The notes: a model not told the origin generated them from the sequence alone. Positions 51,232-60,958 are shown, counted from the first letter of the stretch. The stretch: 64,000 nt of DNA from an uncultured Gemmataceae bacterium (GCA_937923405.1 CALDUY010000006.1:1-64000); one strand, 5' to 3'. Program-made: numbers and translations.

Positions 51232-54200
51232 ATGATGAAGCGAATTTGCTCCCTGATGCTGATGGGGCTGCTCCTGGGGACGGTTGGGCCAGTGGCGTGG
51301 TCGCAGGGACCGGCCAAACGGGTACTGACCCACGACGACTACAATCACTGGCGGTCGATTCAATCGCCGAGTTTGTCGCCGGACGCTGCCTATGTCGCTT
51401 ATGTGTTATCCTCGGCAGCGGGTGGAGATAGTGAACTGATCGTTCGACATCTGGAAAGTGGCAAAGAGTATCGCCAGGCTCGCGCTTCGTTCGGCGGAGT
51501 CACCTCGGTGGCGGCGGCAGCAGCGGCCAAGGGAGGACGCAGTCCAGCCCCGACGGTTAGCACCCGCTCCCCCTTCAGTCCAGACGGCAAATCGCTGGTC
51601 TTCCTGATCGCTCCGCCACGCGGCGGCGATCGCACCAAGGGCAAGGCAGGGTCCGATCCCGTCGGTGCAACTTCGCTGGGCATCTTGGAACTGACGACCG
51701 GCAAGGTCACGTCGATCGAGCGGGTACAGTCGTTCACGGTGTCTGAAGAGGGGCCGGCTCTCGTGGTCTATCGACGGGGAACCGCTCCGCCGCCTGCCGT
51801 CGAGGGCGAAGGCGAGGAAACGCCGAAGTTCGGTAAAGGCAAGGGGAGCACGGCTAAGGGGGGCGTGCCGGCTCGTCCTGCCGCTCCAGGCGAGATCGTT
51901 CTCCGCGATCTGAACACCGGCAAGGAGCGCACTTTCAAGGATGTCACGGAGTATTCGCTCACCCGAGATGGAAAGCTACTTGTCTACGCGGTTAGTGGCA
52001 AAAAGGAGGAGGAGAGCGGGGTCTGGGCCGTCGCCACCTCTGCTGACGCCATCCCTGTGGCGGTGCGCACGGGCGGAAAGTGTAACCGCTTGACCTGGGA
52101 TGAAAACCAGACCCAGCTAGTCTTTTATCAGACGAAGCCGGCCTCCGATCCGAAGCTGCCTGCCGAGACACGCATCGCTCACTGGAAGCGATCCACTGGT
52201 GAGGGAGCCTCGGCCTGGCTGATGCCCTCGGCGGCGCTCTCCTCGCTGACGTTGGTCGCCTTTCAGGCCGGCACGCCGGGGGCCACCGATCTGACTCCAG
52301 CAGGCAAGGCCGAATGGAAAGACGGCCTACAGATCAGCGAGAGCGGCACGTTGTCGTTTTCGCAGGATGGACAGGCGGTCTACTTCTCGTTGCAAGGTCC
52401 GGCTGCGACTCCGCCGCGTCCCAGTGCCGATCGTGGGGTGCCCGAACTGTGGCACTACCGAGATGACTTCATCCAGCCAGTGCAACGACAACGCTATAAT
52501 GCTCGTCCAAGCTATCGCGCGGTGTTTCACCTGAGCGATCGCAGCACGCGGCAGCTCTCCGACGAGACGTTGACGCAGGTGCAGCCGGCTCCGGTGGGCG
52601 ACTGGGCCATCGCTCAGGACGAGACGCCGTATCGCATTCTGGTTGGCTCTCAAGTCGCTGGCTCGTTGTCCGACACCTACTTGCTCAACAGTCGCACCGG
52701 AGAGAAGAAACTGTTGCTCAAACGGCAGCCCTGGACTCCGGTTTTTTCTCCAGGTGGCAAGTACCTGGTCAGCTTCGATGGCAAAGACTGGAATGCTCTG
52801 TCCATCGCCGACGGCAAGACCGTGAATCTGACGGGCAAGCTCGGCGTATCGTTCGTCAACGAGCTGCATGATCAGCCATCCGAAGCGCCGCCGTATGGCA
52901 TTGCTGGCTGGACAGGCGGCGACAGCCACGTCCTACTGTATGATCGCTACGATATTTGGATGCTGGCTCTGGATGGCTCCAGTGCGAAGAACGTGACCAA
53001 GGGGCAGGGGCGAAAGGCCTCGACTCAGTTCCGACTAGTGCGAACCAATCCGCGAGAACGCACCGTGGACGTCAACGCACCGCAACTGCTGCGAGCCGAG
53101 AACGAGACCACGCGCGATACGGGCTTCTATCGCTTGTCGCTGACGCAAGGAGAGCCGAAGTTGCTGATTATGGGAGCGCGCAACTACGGCACGCCGACCA
53201 AGGCCAAGCAGGGGGAACGCTATCTGTTCACCATCTCGACTTTTTACGATTTTCCGGATCTGTATACATCAGATCTCGATTTTCGTGAGATCAAGCGCGT
53301 CAGTGATGCCAACCCCAAGAAGAACGAGTTCATCTGGGGCAAGGCCGAACTGATCTCCTACAAGAACAGCGATGGTGTGCCGCTGCGGGCCACGTTGATC
53401 AAGCCGGAGAACTTCGATCCGATGAAGAAGTATCCGATGCTGGTCTACATCTACGAACGGCTGACGCAGAACACCCATCGCTTCGTGGTCCCGCAGGTCG
53501 GCACATCGATCAATCCGACCTACTATGTCAGTAATGGCTACCTGGTGCTGATGCCGGACATCGCCTACACCGTGGGCTACCCTGGTCAGAGTGCGGTCAA
53601 GTGCGTGCTGCCGGCAATTCAGGCCGTCGTCGATCAGGGCTTCGTCGATGAGAACGCCATCGGGATTCAGGGACACTCCTGGGGTGGGTATCAGACGGCG
53701 TACCTGATCACGCAGACCACGCGGTTCAAGGCGGCGTCGGCGGGAGCGCCAGTGGCGAATATGACCAGCGCCTACGGCGGCATTCGCTGGGGCAGCGGCT
53801 TGCCCAGACAGTTCCAGTACGAGAAGACCCAGAGCCGCATCGGCGCGACGCCGTGGCAGGCGTTGCCTCGGTTCATCGAGAATTCGCCGCTGTTCTATGC
53901 CGACCGCGTTCAAACGCCGCTCCTGATGTTGCACAACGACGCCGACGAAGCAGTACCCTGGCAGCAGGGCATCGAGTACTACCTGGCTCTACGCCGGTTG
54001 GACAAGGAAGTCTACCTGTTCAACTACCCTGGTGAGGCTCACGGACTGCGGCAGCGACAGAACCAGCGCGACTACACCATCCGCATGCAGGAGTTCTTCG
54101 ACCACCATCTGAAAGGTGCGCCGAAGCCGGAATGGATGGCCAAGGGCTTGCCGTACGCCCCGCGTCCCGAAGCCGGCGGCGCGGGCCGACGCGGCTCCAG

Positions 54201-54267
54201 CAGTCGCCCCGCCCCGCCGCCTCCCGGCGGCACCACCGAGCCACCCGGCCAGACCGAACCAGAGTGA
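51232..54267 (+). CDS. S9 family prolyl oligopeptidase-type peptidase
   Basis: A 1011-residue exported peptidase with signal MKRICSLMLMGLLLGTVGPV. A beta-propeller-like region covers about 40-700, and the alpha/beta hydrolase domain the last third: Ser816 in GIQGHSWGGYQ, Asp905 in HNDADEAVPW and His937 in PGEAHGLRQ. A Pro/Gly/Arg-rich tail of about 45 residues follows the domain. It probably degrades peptides in the periplasm. ATG 51232 and 51235 are equivalent; the frame is open 39 codons further upstream but gives no signal peptide. TATACT at 51148 could be a -10. A bidirectional terminator follows. Confidence 0.9.
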   Translation: MMKRICSLMLMGLLLGTVGPVAWSQGPAKRVLTHDDYNHWRSIQSPSLSPDAAYVAYVLSSAAGGDSELIVRHLESGKEYRQARASFGGVTSVAAAAAAKGGRSPAPTVSTRSPFSPDGKSLVFLIAPPRGGDRTKGKAGSDPVGATSLGILELTTGKVTSIERVQSFTVSEEGPALVVYRRGTAPPPAVEGEGEETPKFGKGKGSTAKGGVPARPAAPGEIVLRDLNTGKERTFKDVTEYSLTRDGKLLVYAVSGKKEEESGVWAVATSADAIPVAVRTGGKCNRLTWDENQTQLVFYQTKPASDPKLPAETRIAHWKRSTGEGASAWLMPSAALSSLTLVAFQAGTPGATDLTPAGKAEWKDGLQISESGTLSFSQDGQAVYFSLQGPAATPPRPSADRGVPELWHYRDDFIQPVQRQRYNARPSYRAVFHLSDRSTRQLSDETLTQVQPAPVGDWAIAQDETPYRILVGSQVAGSLSDTYLLNSRTGEKKLLLKRQPWTPVFSPGGKYLVSFDGKDWNALSIADGKTVNLTGKLGVSFVNELHDQPSEAPPYGIAGWTGGDSHVLLYDRYDIWMLALDGSSAKNVTKGQGRKASTQFRLVRTNPRERTVDVNAPQLLRAENETTRDTGFYRLSLTQGEPKLLIMGARNYGTPTKAKQGERYLFTISTFYDFPDLYTSDLDFREIKRVSDANPKKNEFIWGKAELISYKNSDGVPLRATLIKPENFDPMKKYPMLVYIYERLTQNTHRFVVPQVGTSINPTYYVSNGYLVLMPDIAYTVGYPGQSAVKCVLPAIQAVVDQGFVDENAIGIQGHSWGGYQTAYLITQTTRFKAASAGAPVANMTSAYGGIRWGSGLPRQFQYEKTQSRIGATPWQALPRFIENSPLFYADRVQTPLLMLHNDADEAVPWQQGIEYYLALRRLDKEVYLFNYPGEAHGLRQRQNQRDYTIRMQEFFDHHLKGAPKPEWMAKGLPYAPRPEAGGAGRRGSSSRPAPPPPGGTTEPPGQTEPE

Positions 54268-54290
54268 GCCGCCGCTCACGGTGAAACGAG

Positions 54291-54338
54291 ACAGGCCGCG
54301 ACATTCTTTTGAGGAATGCCGCGGCCTGTTTCTCTTGG
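54291..54338. terminator. Bidirectional terminator between convergent genes
   Basis: Arms 54291-54306 and 54314-54329 pair at 15 of 16 positions around a 7-base loop; the plus strand continues TTCTCTT and the minus strand CTCGTTTC. It serves the S9 peptidase gene and the BBP7 gene from opposite sides. Confidence 0.85.
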
Positions 54339-54351
54339 TGGATTGTGCTTC

Positions 54352-55806
54352 TTAGTAGCTTGCCTCGAAGCCGAAGCAGACCCCCTGAACCCAGATGTCC
54401 TGGTCGCGGAAGCGGAAGGTCGGCTGATTGATGTTGACGTTGATTGGCGTCGAGCCGCCTGTGGTCACGGTGGTCGAGAGCTGATTCAGCACGACGCTGC
54501 CTCCCGGACGAGCGGCATTGACGAGCATCAAAGCATCGTAGCCGACGTAACCGCGAAGCCAGGTGCTGAACTGATAGCCCACTTTGAGATTCACCTCGGG
54601 GATGAAGCCCACGCGGTTTCGTGTATGTCGACCATTCTGCCCTGGAGCCGCCAGCAAGCCGCCTTCCGAGGTGTATCCCGGTGGACTACGTCCGGGATCG
54701 TTGTTAATCAACAGAGTACGGCTCTGCACATCGGCCACCTGATGCATGTTGCCGACCGCACCTTTGATCCGAGCATTGAAGAAGCACGCGCCGAGAGTCG
54801 AGTCAAGATCCACCCCGACCTGAGCACCAAAGAAGTGGTTGTAGATCCGCGTTCGATCAAAGGTCAGGTAGTTGAGGTCACGCGACAGCGAGCTGTTCAG
54901 ATCGGCCTGAGTCAGCGGAATGCCAGGCGGCGCGAAGAGCCGAACGCTGTTGAGCAACTGCAACTCGTCAGCAAAGTTGACGTAGCGGAAGCCGACCAGG
55001 CCGCCGATGTCGCACGGACCGACGCGATAGCCGATGCAGCGACCGTTGACCTCACCAGTGTAGAACGCCGACGCCGAATGTCCGACCAGGCTGGAAACGG
55101 CTTCGCGAGCCACGAAAACATTGAACGTGGACAACGGCTGTTGAGTGACGTTCGGCGGAGTCCCGCTGATTAAGAACAGGGTGCGAGTGAAGCCGGTGTC
55201 CAAGATGAACTGGTTGCCCTGCTGAGAACTGGTGGCGAAGAAGGTGTCCGAGCCGCGTTCCAGAAAAGCGAACTGAGCCTCGATGCCCCAGGACATATCG
55301 GAATCGCCCCAGATGCCCAGGGTGAAACGGCCACCGTTCTGTGCCCCGATGTTGGTGTGCGGTCCGCCGCCAAAAGTGGCTTCATTAAAGATCGAAATAG
55401 GTGTATATCCGGTGACCGGTGTACCTGAGGGAACCCCGGGTAGAACTGGATTGGTGGTAACGAGGTTGCTGACGTCTACGGCCAACAACCCGACTGGAAT
55501 GGTCGAGGCTGTCGCCGGGATGTTCCCTTTGCGGATTTGCCAGAGGATGTAGTCAGCGGCAGCGTAGACGATCGGTCCAGAATCCTCAGCCAGCGCAGTT
55601 GGACCATAGACCGACGGTCCCTGCGGTACCGCGCCGAACGTAGGCACGGTCGGATAGGTTGGTCCGCCCCCCGGCACGGCGGAGACGCCCGGCGGAGCAA
55701 CCGCCGTCGGCGGCAGGGCTGGATTGTTCACCGGCGCTGGCGACTGCCCCAGCGCCAAGCCGCCGACCACCAAGGCGGCCATCAGGCCAAGTGTGCGGGA
55801 GTGCAT
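54352..55806 (-). CDS. BBP7 family outer membrane beta-barrel protein
   Basis: A 484-residue exported protein. The signal peptide (LGLMAALVVGGLALGQ) is followed by a Pro-rich linker (about 22-75), then the BBP7 barrel: YAAADYILWQIRKGN at the start, GIEAQFAFLERGSDTF, VGFRYVNFADELQLLN, GAQVGVDLDSTLGACFFN, VNLKVGYQFSTWLRGYVGYDAL, and a final VCFGFEASY with terminal Tyr for BAM recognition. BBP7 is a planctomycete family of putative barrels (function unknown). The gene stands alone, with a bidirectional terminator behind it. Confidence 0.9.
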   Translation of the reverse strand: MHSRTLGLMAALVVGGLALGQSPAPVNNPALPPTAVAPPGVSAVPGGGPTYPTVPTFGAVPQGPSVYGPTALAEDSGPIVYAAADYILWQIRKGNIPATASTIPVGLLAVDVSNLVTTNPVLPGVPSGTPVTGYTPISIFNEATFGGGPHTNIGAQNGGRFTLGIWGDSDMSWGIEAQFAFLERGSDTFFATSSQQGNQFILDTGFTRTLFLISGTPPNVTQQPLSTFNVFVAREAVSSLVGHSASAFYTGEVNGRCIGYRVGPCDIGGLVGFRYVNFADELQLLNSVRLFAPPGIPLTQADLNSSLSRDLNYLTFDRTRIYNHFFGAQVGVDLDSTLGACFFNARIKGAVGNMHQVADVQSRTLLINNDPGRSPPGYTSEGGLLAAPGQNGRHTRNRVGFIPEVNLKVGYQFSTWLRGYVGYDALMLVNAARPGGSVVLNQLSTTVTTGGSTPINVNINQPTFRFRDQDIWVQGVCFGFEASY

Positions 55807-56130
55807 GAGAGTGCCCCGTTTCTTCAGATTCGTACCCGATACCAGTAGCGCGCCCTCACCAGCCGACCTTTCCTGCTTCGGAAAGGCATCTCATGGATGG
55901 TACAGACGCGAAAGCGGTCCATGACGGGCGCATCGCCTCGCTAGAGTCTCGTGGTAGTATGTATCGGCACGAAAATAACGATTACATCAACTCGATCGAA
56001 AAAACTGCTTTTACCGATCATTTCTGCAAAGTTGCTGAAATGGCGAAGATTGGAGAACAAGAGAAAATGCCAAGATCCAGACCGGCTTGAACAGCCGATC
56101 CGGACGTACGGAGCAGCGTCTATGGAAGGA
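55807..56130. other. Intergenic region, no gene seen
   Basis: It contains the upstream region of the BBP7 gene and the 3' end of the G-N-D repeat gene. A 7-bp stem (CCTTTC...GGAAAGG) lies at about 55869-55888, and a weak hairpin CGGCT-AGCCG at 56083-56097 is followed on the minus strand by a T-containing stretch and could end the G-N-D gene. A 65-codon open frame at 55893 has no coding support. Confidence 0.45.
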
Positions 56131-57396
56131 TTAGGGATAATTGATCAACTGTAACGTCGAAAGCAACGTTGCTCCAGCTTGTGTGAAGGTGTTCGTTCCA
56201 CCTGTGCCGACGATCAACCCCGTCAGCGTGACATTACCGTTCAGCGTGAGGGCAGAACTACCGGTTCCGAAGAGGAAGTCGACGTTGTAGAGCGCAGCCG
56301 CCAACGGGGTCAGGAAAAGCGTATCCGAACCATTGCCACCCTGATAGCGAACCGTGCCGCCGATGTTCGAACTCGTCACAAACGTCGTATTGGTGCCGTT
56401 TCCGAAGGTCAGGACCAAATCGCCGGCGATGTTGACGGGCGATAACAGTGTGAGGGTGTTAGTGCCGTTACCACCAGTTACGGTGAAGTCGCCGAAGTAG
56501 TTACCGCCTAATCCCGTCGTAATCGTGTTGGTTCCTTCACCGAGATTCAGGGCCAGATCGCCAGCGATGACTGAGTTGGCGCCCAAGAGGATCGTGTCAT
56601 TGCCGCTGCCCCCGGAGAGCGTGAAATTCCCTCCTATGCCTGTTCCACCGGCCAATGGAGTGTAGGAGAGGATATTGGTTCCATCCTGCAACTGAGCCGA
56701 GACATTCTTTCCAACGGACACTTGGCTCGACACGTTAACAGTGTCGAGCCCTTGACCACCGACTATGGAGAGCGATTTGCCCACGGTCACAGAGATACCA
56801 TTAAAAGTGACCGTAAGAGGGGCAGTTTTGTTGGGAGCCGCCAAGATCGACAGATTCCCACCTACCTGGAGGGTGCTATTCCCTCCTCCCATCGCATATG
56901 AGGAAAAGCCAGCAACTGTGAAATTTCCTCCCACCTTGTAGGCTTGGCCACTCTGGGTAAAGGTGTCGGAACCGAGTGCGGATTGGAATGTCAAATTGCC
57001 GCCGATCTTGACCGCGTTTGAAGTCGAGATACCATCGTTGCCCGCGCCAGTCAGGATGGTCGCGTTGCCGGCCAGCGGGCCGCTCAGGGTGATCGTATCG
57101 TTGCCATTCCCTGAACGGATGATCAAACTGCCCTTGAATCCAGTGTTCCCATTGAACTTTATGCTGTCGGTCAGATTCGTGCCCGTGATGGAGATCAATT
57201 TTCCGACGCCGGAGACATTCACCGTTTTGGTTCCATCGATGACAGTCACTTTTCCCGGAGTGGTCGTCACGGTGACTGTCAGGGCACTGACTTGGTCGCT
57301 AATGAACAGATTACCTGCCACCAAACGGATCGTCGCGGGAACCCATCGGCCTTCTAGTTGCTCGAGTTTAGGGGCTATTATTCGTGTCCGGCGCAT
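56131..57396 (-). CDS. Exported G-N-D repeat protein with LEPR-like N-terminus
   Basis: A 421-residue protein. The N-terminus (RRTRIIAPKLEQLEGRWVPATI) matches the planctomycete pattern of LExLExR-x-x-PA-type sequences found at the start of large exported proteins. The rest is a run of short beta-repeats with G-N-G-x-N/D-T motifs (GNGNDTITLSGPL, GAGNDGI, GSGNDTILLGANS, GNGTNTLTLLSPV), which should form a parallel beta-helix and may bind calcium. There is no classical signal peptide. ATG 57396 has AAGGAGAGAG upstream. Base composition is visibly lower in GC than in neighbours. Confidence 0.75.
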   Translation of the reverse strand: MRRTRIIAPKLEQLEGRWVPATIRLVAGNLFISDQVSALTVTVTTTPGKVTVIDGTKTVNVSGVGKLISITGTNLTDSIKFNGNTGFKGSLIIRSGNGNDTITLSGPLAGNATILTGAGNDGISTSNAVKIGGNLTFQSALGSDTFTQSGQAYKVGGNFTVAGFSSYAMGGGNSTLQVGGNLSILAAPNKTAPLTVTFNGISVTVGKSLSIVGGQGLDTVNVSSQVSVGKNVSAQLQDGTNILSYTPLAGGTGIGGNFTLSGGSGNDTILLGANSVIAGDLALNLGEGTNTITTGLGGNYFGDFTVTGGNGTNTLTLLSPVNIAGDLVLTFGNGTNTTFVTSSNIGGTVRYQGGNGSDTLFLTPLAAALYNVDFLFGTGSSALTLNGNVTLTGLIVGTGGTNTFTQAGATLLSTLQLINYP

Positions 57397-57815
57397 ACTC
57401 TCTCCTTTCCTAGAAGCTGTTACCACCAAATGATTTTTTGAGGGATCAACAAATTCCCAGCAGAGAACAAACAGGTAGATTGCTGCCCCGGTAGGAAGTA
57501 ATTAAGCAGCACCTAAACAGTAGCACGTTGTTCTGTCGAGCCAACTAATGCTAATTCAGTTTTGGGAAGGATTTGCGACAAACCTGTCTTCTCATTTCGC
57601 AGAACTAGTTCTTCCCTAGTTTAAGGTAGCAATGGCTGTATTCCTTCTGGCGGTGCAGATCAGCAGTATCCGCAGTCAGCTACGGGATCCTATGCTAACT
57701 CTGCTCGGAATCATTCAAGTTCTCTGGGTGGAGAGAGGGGTTTGCTTTCCCGGTCGGCTTGCGGGGAAGCGGCAAACCACGTTGCCTTTGGATGGATTGA
57801 AGCGAGAGTATTTCC
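57397..57815. other. AT-richer divergent promoter region, no gene seen
   Basis: The region separates the G-N-D repeat gene and the GT87 gene, which start in opposite directions. It has AT-richer stretches (57425-57640), a GAACTAGTTC palindrome at 57602-57611, and an imperfect hairpin with arms GTTTGC and GCAAAC at about 57738-57779 in the GT87 leader. A 94-codon frame at 57632 overlaps the GT87 gene and is not believable. Confidence 0.5.
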
Positions 57816-59018
57816 ATGTCGCGCCGATTGGCCTGGATGACCGCGATACTCGTGCTGGCACTGGGGCTGCAAAGCTACAACGAAGGAGCCAAGGCTCCCG
57901 AGTTGCCGCTGCATGACTTTGTCGAATACTGGGCTGCCGGTCAGCTGCTGGCGCGAGGCAACAATCCCTACGATCTGATGGAGATGGATCGCCTCCTGAA
58001 ACAAGCGGGTCGCGAGGAAGCCTCGATTCCGAGGCGCAATCCGCCGTGGACCCTGCCGTTGGTGCTGCCGCTGGGCTGGCTGGAAGTCCGCACAGGACGG
58101 TTGCTCTGGCTGGGACTGAATCTGCTCGCCCTGGTTGTCGCTGCCGATCTGCTCTGGCGTGTCTATCAAGGAAGTGATACCGTTCGCCTTCTAGCCGTGG
58201 TTCTAGCTCTGGCGTTCGTGCCCTCAGTCAGCGCCCTGATCGTCGGTCAGATCTCGCCCTTGCTGCTCTTGGGAGCAGCGGGGTTTCTTTGGTTCATTTC
58301 ACAGGAGCAAGAGTTCGAGGCCGGCGTGGTCTCGACGTTGCTGCCGATTAAACCACACATGAGCTATCTGTTTTGGATGGCTTTGCTGGTTTGGGCGGTC
58401 GGTACGCGGCGCTGGAAACTGTTAGTGGGCGGCGCGTTAACCGGGGTGACTCTGACACTGATTGCCGCTGCTTTTCGTCCATCGATTTTGACCGACTACT
58501 GGCAAACGGCGCAAACGCCGCCAGCTGGGAATGGTCCGCTAGAGCTGAGCTTTCTGCTGCGTTTGAGGATGGAGTCGCCCTCATTTGCCTGGCAATACGT
58601 CCTCCTCCTTGGGCTGGTCTGGCTCGGCTGGTATGGCTGGCATCATCGGATCGACTGGAACTGGCCGCGACAGATGCCCTGGCTTCTGCTGGTTTCCGCC
58701 CTTACTGCCGTCTACGATGCCCGGCTGTTCGACTTGGTTGTATTGCTGGTGCCCCTCCTCGATGTCGCGGCCCGCATCAGTCAATTGCCTTTCCAAGCCA
58801 CGTCGGCTTCTCCCGAGCAAGTGCGTCGGACTTGGCGTCTGGCTGGGGGGGCTTTGGCCGTGTATCTGTTGGTTTTCGCTGCCGGGCTTGCACGGATGTT
58901 GGCTCCTTCGCCAATCCAGCATCTGCACTACATCTGGATCACTCCAGTGACTCTGCTGGCCTACCTTGGGCTTGACCTGGCGCTGAGGAGTCGCTATTCG
59001 CACCTTCCTCGTACTTGA
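57816..59018 (+). CDS. Glycosyltransferase family 87-like (DUF2029) membrane protein
   Basis: A 400-residue polytopic membrane protein. The DUF2029/GT87 pattern is clear: DFVEYWAAGQLLARGNNPYD with the catalytic-type Asp in the first loop, then RRNPPWTLPLVLPLGWL. About ten helices follow, including LLPIKPHMSYLFWMALLVW. Family members (such as mycobacterial mannosyl/arabinosyl transferases) use polyprenyl-phosphate sugars in the periplasm. It overlaps by 4 bases with a longer frame of the following lipoprotein gene, but the lipoprotein ATG at 59048 is 30 bases after the stop. Confidence 0.85.
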   Translation: MSRRLAWMTAILVLALGLQSYNEGAKAPELPLHDFVEYWAAGQLLARGNNPYDLMEMDRLLKQAGREEASIPRRNPPWTLPLVLPLGWLEVRTGRLLWLGLNLLALVVAADLLWRVYQGSDTVRLLAVVLALAFVPSVSALIVGQISPLLLLGAAGFLWFISQEQEFEAGVVSTLLPIKPHMSYLFWMALLVWAVGTRRWKLLVGGALTGVTLTLIAAAFRPSILTDYWQTAQTPPAGNGPLELSFLLRLRMESPSFAWQYVLLLGLVWLGWYGWHHRIDWNWPRQMPWLLLVSALTAVYDARLFDLVVLLVPLLDVAARISQLPFQATSASPEQVRRTWRLAGGALAVYLLVFAAGLARMLAPSPIQHLHYIWITPVTLLAYLGLDLALRSRYSHLPRT

Positions 59019-59047
59019 AGAAAAATAGTGCCGAGGAGGCGAATTCC

Positions 59048-59278
59048 ATGTCGGCCAAGCGGTTTTTGTTGACGTTCGCACTTGCGGCGCTGTTGGCGGC
59101 GACCGGTTGTCGGACTTGGTGCGAACGGCATTATCCCTGTCCCACGCCATATCCGGCGACGGCGGCCGCTCCGTGCTGCGTGCCCTGTACGCCCACGGTG
59201 GGTTACTCGCCTGCACCGGTCCAGTCCTGGACCACGCCCTCGGTTGGCCCCAAGAACTGCCGTTGCACCTGCGACTAA
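59048..59278 (+). CDS. Small Cys-rich lipoprotein
   Basis: A 76-residue protein. A signal peptide (AKRFLLTFALAALLAATG) ends in the lipobox LAATGC with Cys21 as the lipid site. Eight further Cys follow, clustered as CERHYPC, CCVPC and CRCTC, separated by Pro/Thr/Ala linkers. These could bind metal or form disulfides. ATG 59048 has a perfect GAGGAGG. It is translated downstream of the GT87 gene and faces the permease gene with 3 bases between stops. No family name is known to me. Confidence 0.7.
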   Translation: MSAKRFLLTFALAALLAATGCRTWCERHYPCPTPYPATAAAPCCVPCTPTVGYSPAPVQSWTTPSVGPKNCRCTCD

Positions 59279-59281
59279 CGG

Positions 59282-60877
59282 TCAGGTCATCACCTTGCTG
59301 CCGTGGTGCAGATCGTACCAACGACGCAGTCGAGCATCGCACTCAGCCAGCGCGGTGCGGGCGATCCATAGCGTCAGTGCGGTCACGACGAGGGGACCAA
59401 CCAGCCAGGCCAAGGCGAATGGTCCGACTCCGGCACGGTAGACCATACCGGGCGGTAGCCAACCCGCCAGCAGAGGTAGTCCAGCCCGAGCTAACGCCCA
59501 GGCGGCCAAGGGTAGACCCAACGTCAACAGCATGCCCAATCCGTTTGACTGCGCGCCTCGGGCAAAGGCGCGGAAGCCTAGGGTGAAATACAACGCCCAG
59601 AGCATGGCCCCAGTGGCGAGGGAGGCGAGTAGTTCCAGCCAACCTAGCCGACCACTCAGGGCCGCGGCAACCCACAGCCCTACAGCCAGATAAAAGTAGC
59701 CGCGTCCTCGCTGCCAGGCAGCGGCCAGTGCCGCATCCCAGTAGTCGCGCGGTTGCAACTCGGTCAGCAACAGTAGCTCCAGTCGGCGACAGCGCTCCTG
59801 CACGCTGGAGTCCCACAGTCCATACTGAAAAGCGGCCGGCACTGCGGCTAGCACTACCAGTGCTGAAGAGAGGGCCGCTGCTCCACCGACTCCGTCACAC
59901 ATTTGGAAGATGCGTCGGCCCATCCAGGCGGGCCAGTGCGTCTCGGCCAACATGTACGCCGCGTAAATCAGACAGAATCCTCCAGCCAACCAGAGATTTA
60001 CACGACCAGAATACTCGGAAACTCGCTTGACCGCCCACCAGGCCAATGGACGAGTGCCGACCGGTGGCCGCACCTCATAGCGGACATCGCGCACCGGTTC
60101 GTAGTGTCGTTCGTGGAAGTGCCCCTTTAGTCGAACCGAGGCGCGCCACAGTAGCAATAGCGCCAAGACCAGCGATGCGCCCTCGAACCACACTAAGCGA
60201 AACCACAGTTCGTCCACGCCGCGCGTGAACCACGCCTGCATAGTGCCAAACGGATTGTGTTCGTGGAAGTCGCTCACACCACGGAGTATAGCGATCTGAA
60301 TAGTCGTTGGTAGCCCTTCCACCCAACGGCGCAGGTTTTCTCCAGCTAACACTCCAACCACGAGATAGACGATGATTCCGGCTAGCAGCACCAGTTCGCC
60401 GACCTTGCGGAACAATTTCGGCTCATAGGCCCACACCGTTAGTCCCAATCCGGTAATCGCTCCCCACAACCAAGGCAGGGTCAACAGCGGTACCAGGTCG
60501 ATCGACTTCAGGTGTGCCAGTGCGACCAACATGGCCAGCACCGGCAGCCCCGACAGCGTCAGCAAGGTCAGAAATGTCAACCCGACCAGCGCCTCGCCAA
60601 GGAACACGCGCGAGGGGTGGAGCGGGCTGACCAGGAGAAACTCCAGCGCCTGACTCTTGGGAATCTGCGTCAGTCGCCAGCCCACGAGTACAGCTCCTTC
60701 GACGATGCCGGCACACAAAAGCATCTGGGCCATCAGCACCGGGGAACCGGCTCGTCCTCGGTGAATTAGAGCCAAGGCTAATGCGCTGACAAACAAGAGA
60801 TGAGCTACCACTGCGCGACGAAACGCCGCCTGACGAGTCGGCGAAACAGCGGCGAGTCGGAAGAACGACGCGAACAT
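59282..60877 (-). CDS. Polytopic membrane protein, ABC-2 permease-like
   Basis: A 531-residue protein with about twelve membrane segments in two halves joined by a soluble stretch (about 240-290, RLKGHFHERHYEPVRDVRYE). Segments such as SQALEFLLVSPLHPSRVFLGEALVGLT resemble ABC-2 type exporter permeases, in which a short motif after helix 2 contacts the ATPase; a second similar segment (RCRRLELLLLTELQPRDYWDAAL) lies in the other half. No ATPase gene is adjacent. The ATG follows GGAGCC. Permease assignment is inference. Confidence 0.6.
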   Translation of the reverse strand: MFASFFRLAAVSPTRQAAFRRAVVAHLLFVSALALALIHRGRAGSPVLMAQMLLCAGIVEGAVLVGWRLTQIPKSQALEFLLVSPLHPSRVFLGEALVGLTFLTLLTLSGLPVLAMLVALAHLKSIDLVPLLTLPWLWGAITGLGLTVWAYEPKLFRKVGELVLLAGIIVYLVVGVLAGENLRRWVEGLPTTIQIAILRGVSDFHEHNPFGTMQAWFTRGVDELWFRLVWFEGASLVLALLLLWRASVRLKGHFHERHYEPVRDVRYEVRPPVGTRPLAWWAVKRVSEYSGRVNLWLAGGFCLIYAAYMLAETHWPAWMGRRIFQMCDGVGGAAALSSALVVLAAVPAAFQYGLWDSSVQERCRRLELLLLTELQPRDYWDAALAAAWQRGRGYFYLAVGLWVAAALSGRLGWLELLASLATGAMLWALYFTLGFRAFARGAQSNGLGMLLTLGLPLAAWALARAGLPLLAGWLPPGMVYRAGVGPFALAWLVGPLVVTALTLWIARTALAECDARLRRWYDLHHGSKVMT

Positions 60878-60958
60878 GCACAGGCTCCATCAGGGCGGAT
60901 CTCTCCTGGAAAACCATAGCATGCGCCGAGCCGACACGTCGTTTTGGTTTGCTTCTGC

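Noticed and set aside
55893..56090. 65-codon plus-strand frame in the gap
   Set aside because: No ribosome binding site, unusual composition and no neighbouring gene to support it.
57738..57779. Hairpin in the GT87 leader as a riboswitch
   Set aside because: The stem is short and interrupted, no known riboswitch core can be recognised, and there is no terminator or anti-terminator pair.
57632..57916. 94-codon plus-strand frame
   Set aside because: It overlaps the GT87 gene start, has no Shine-Dalgarno, and its residues show no recognisable pattern.
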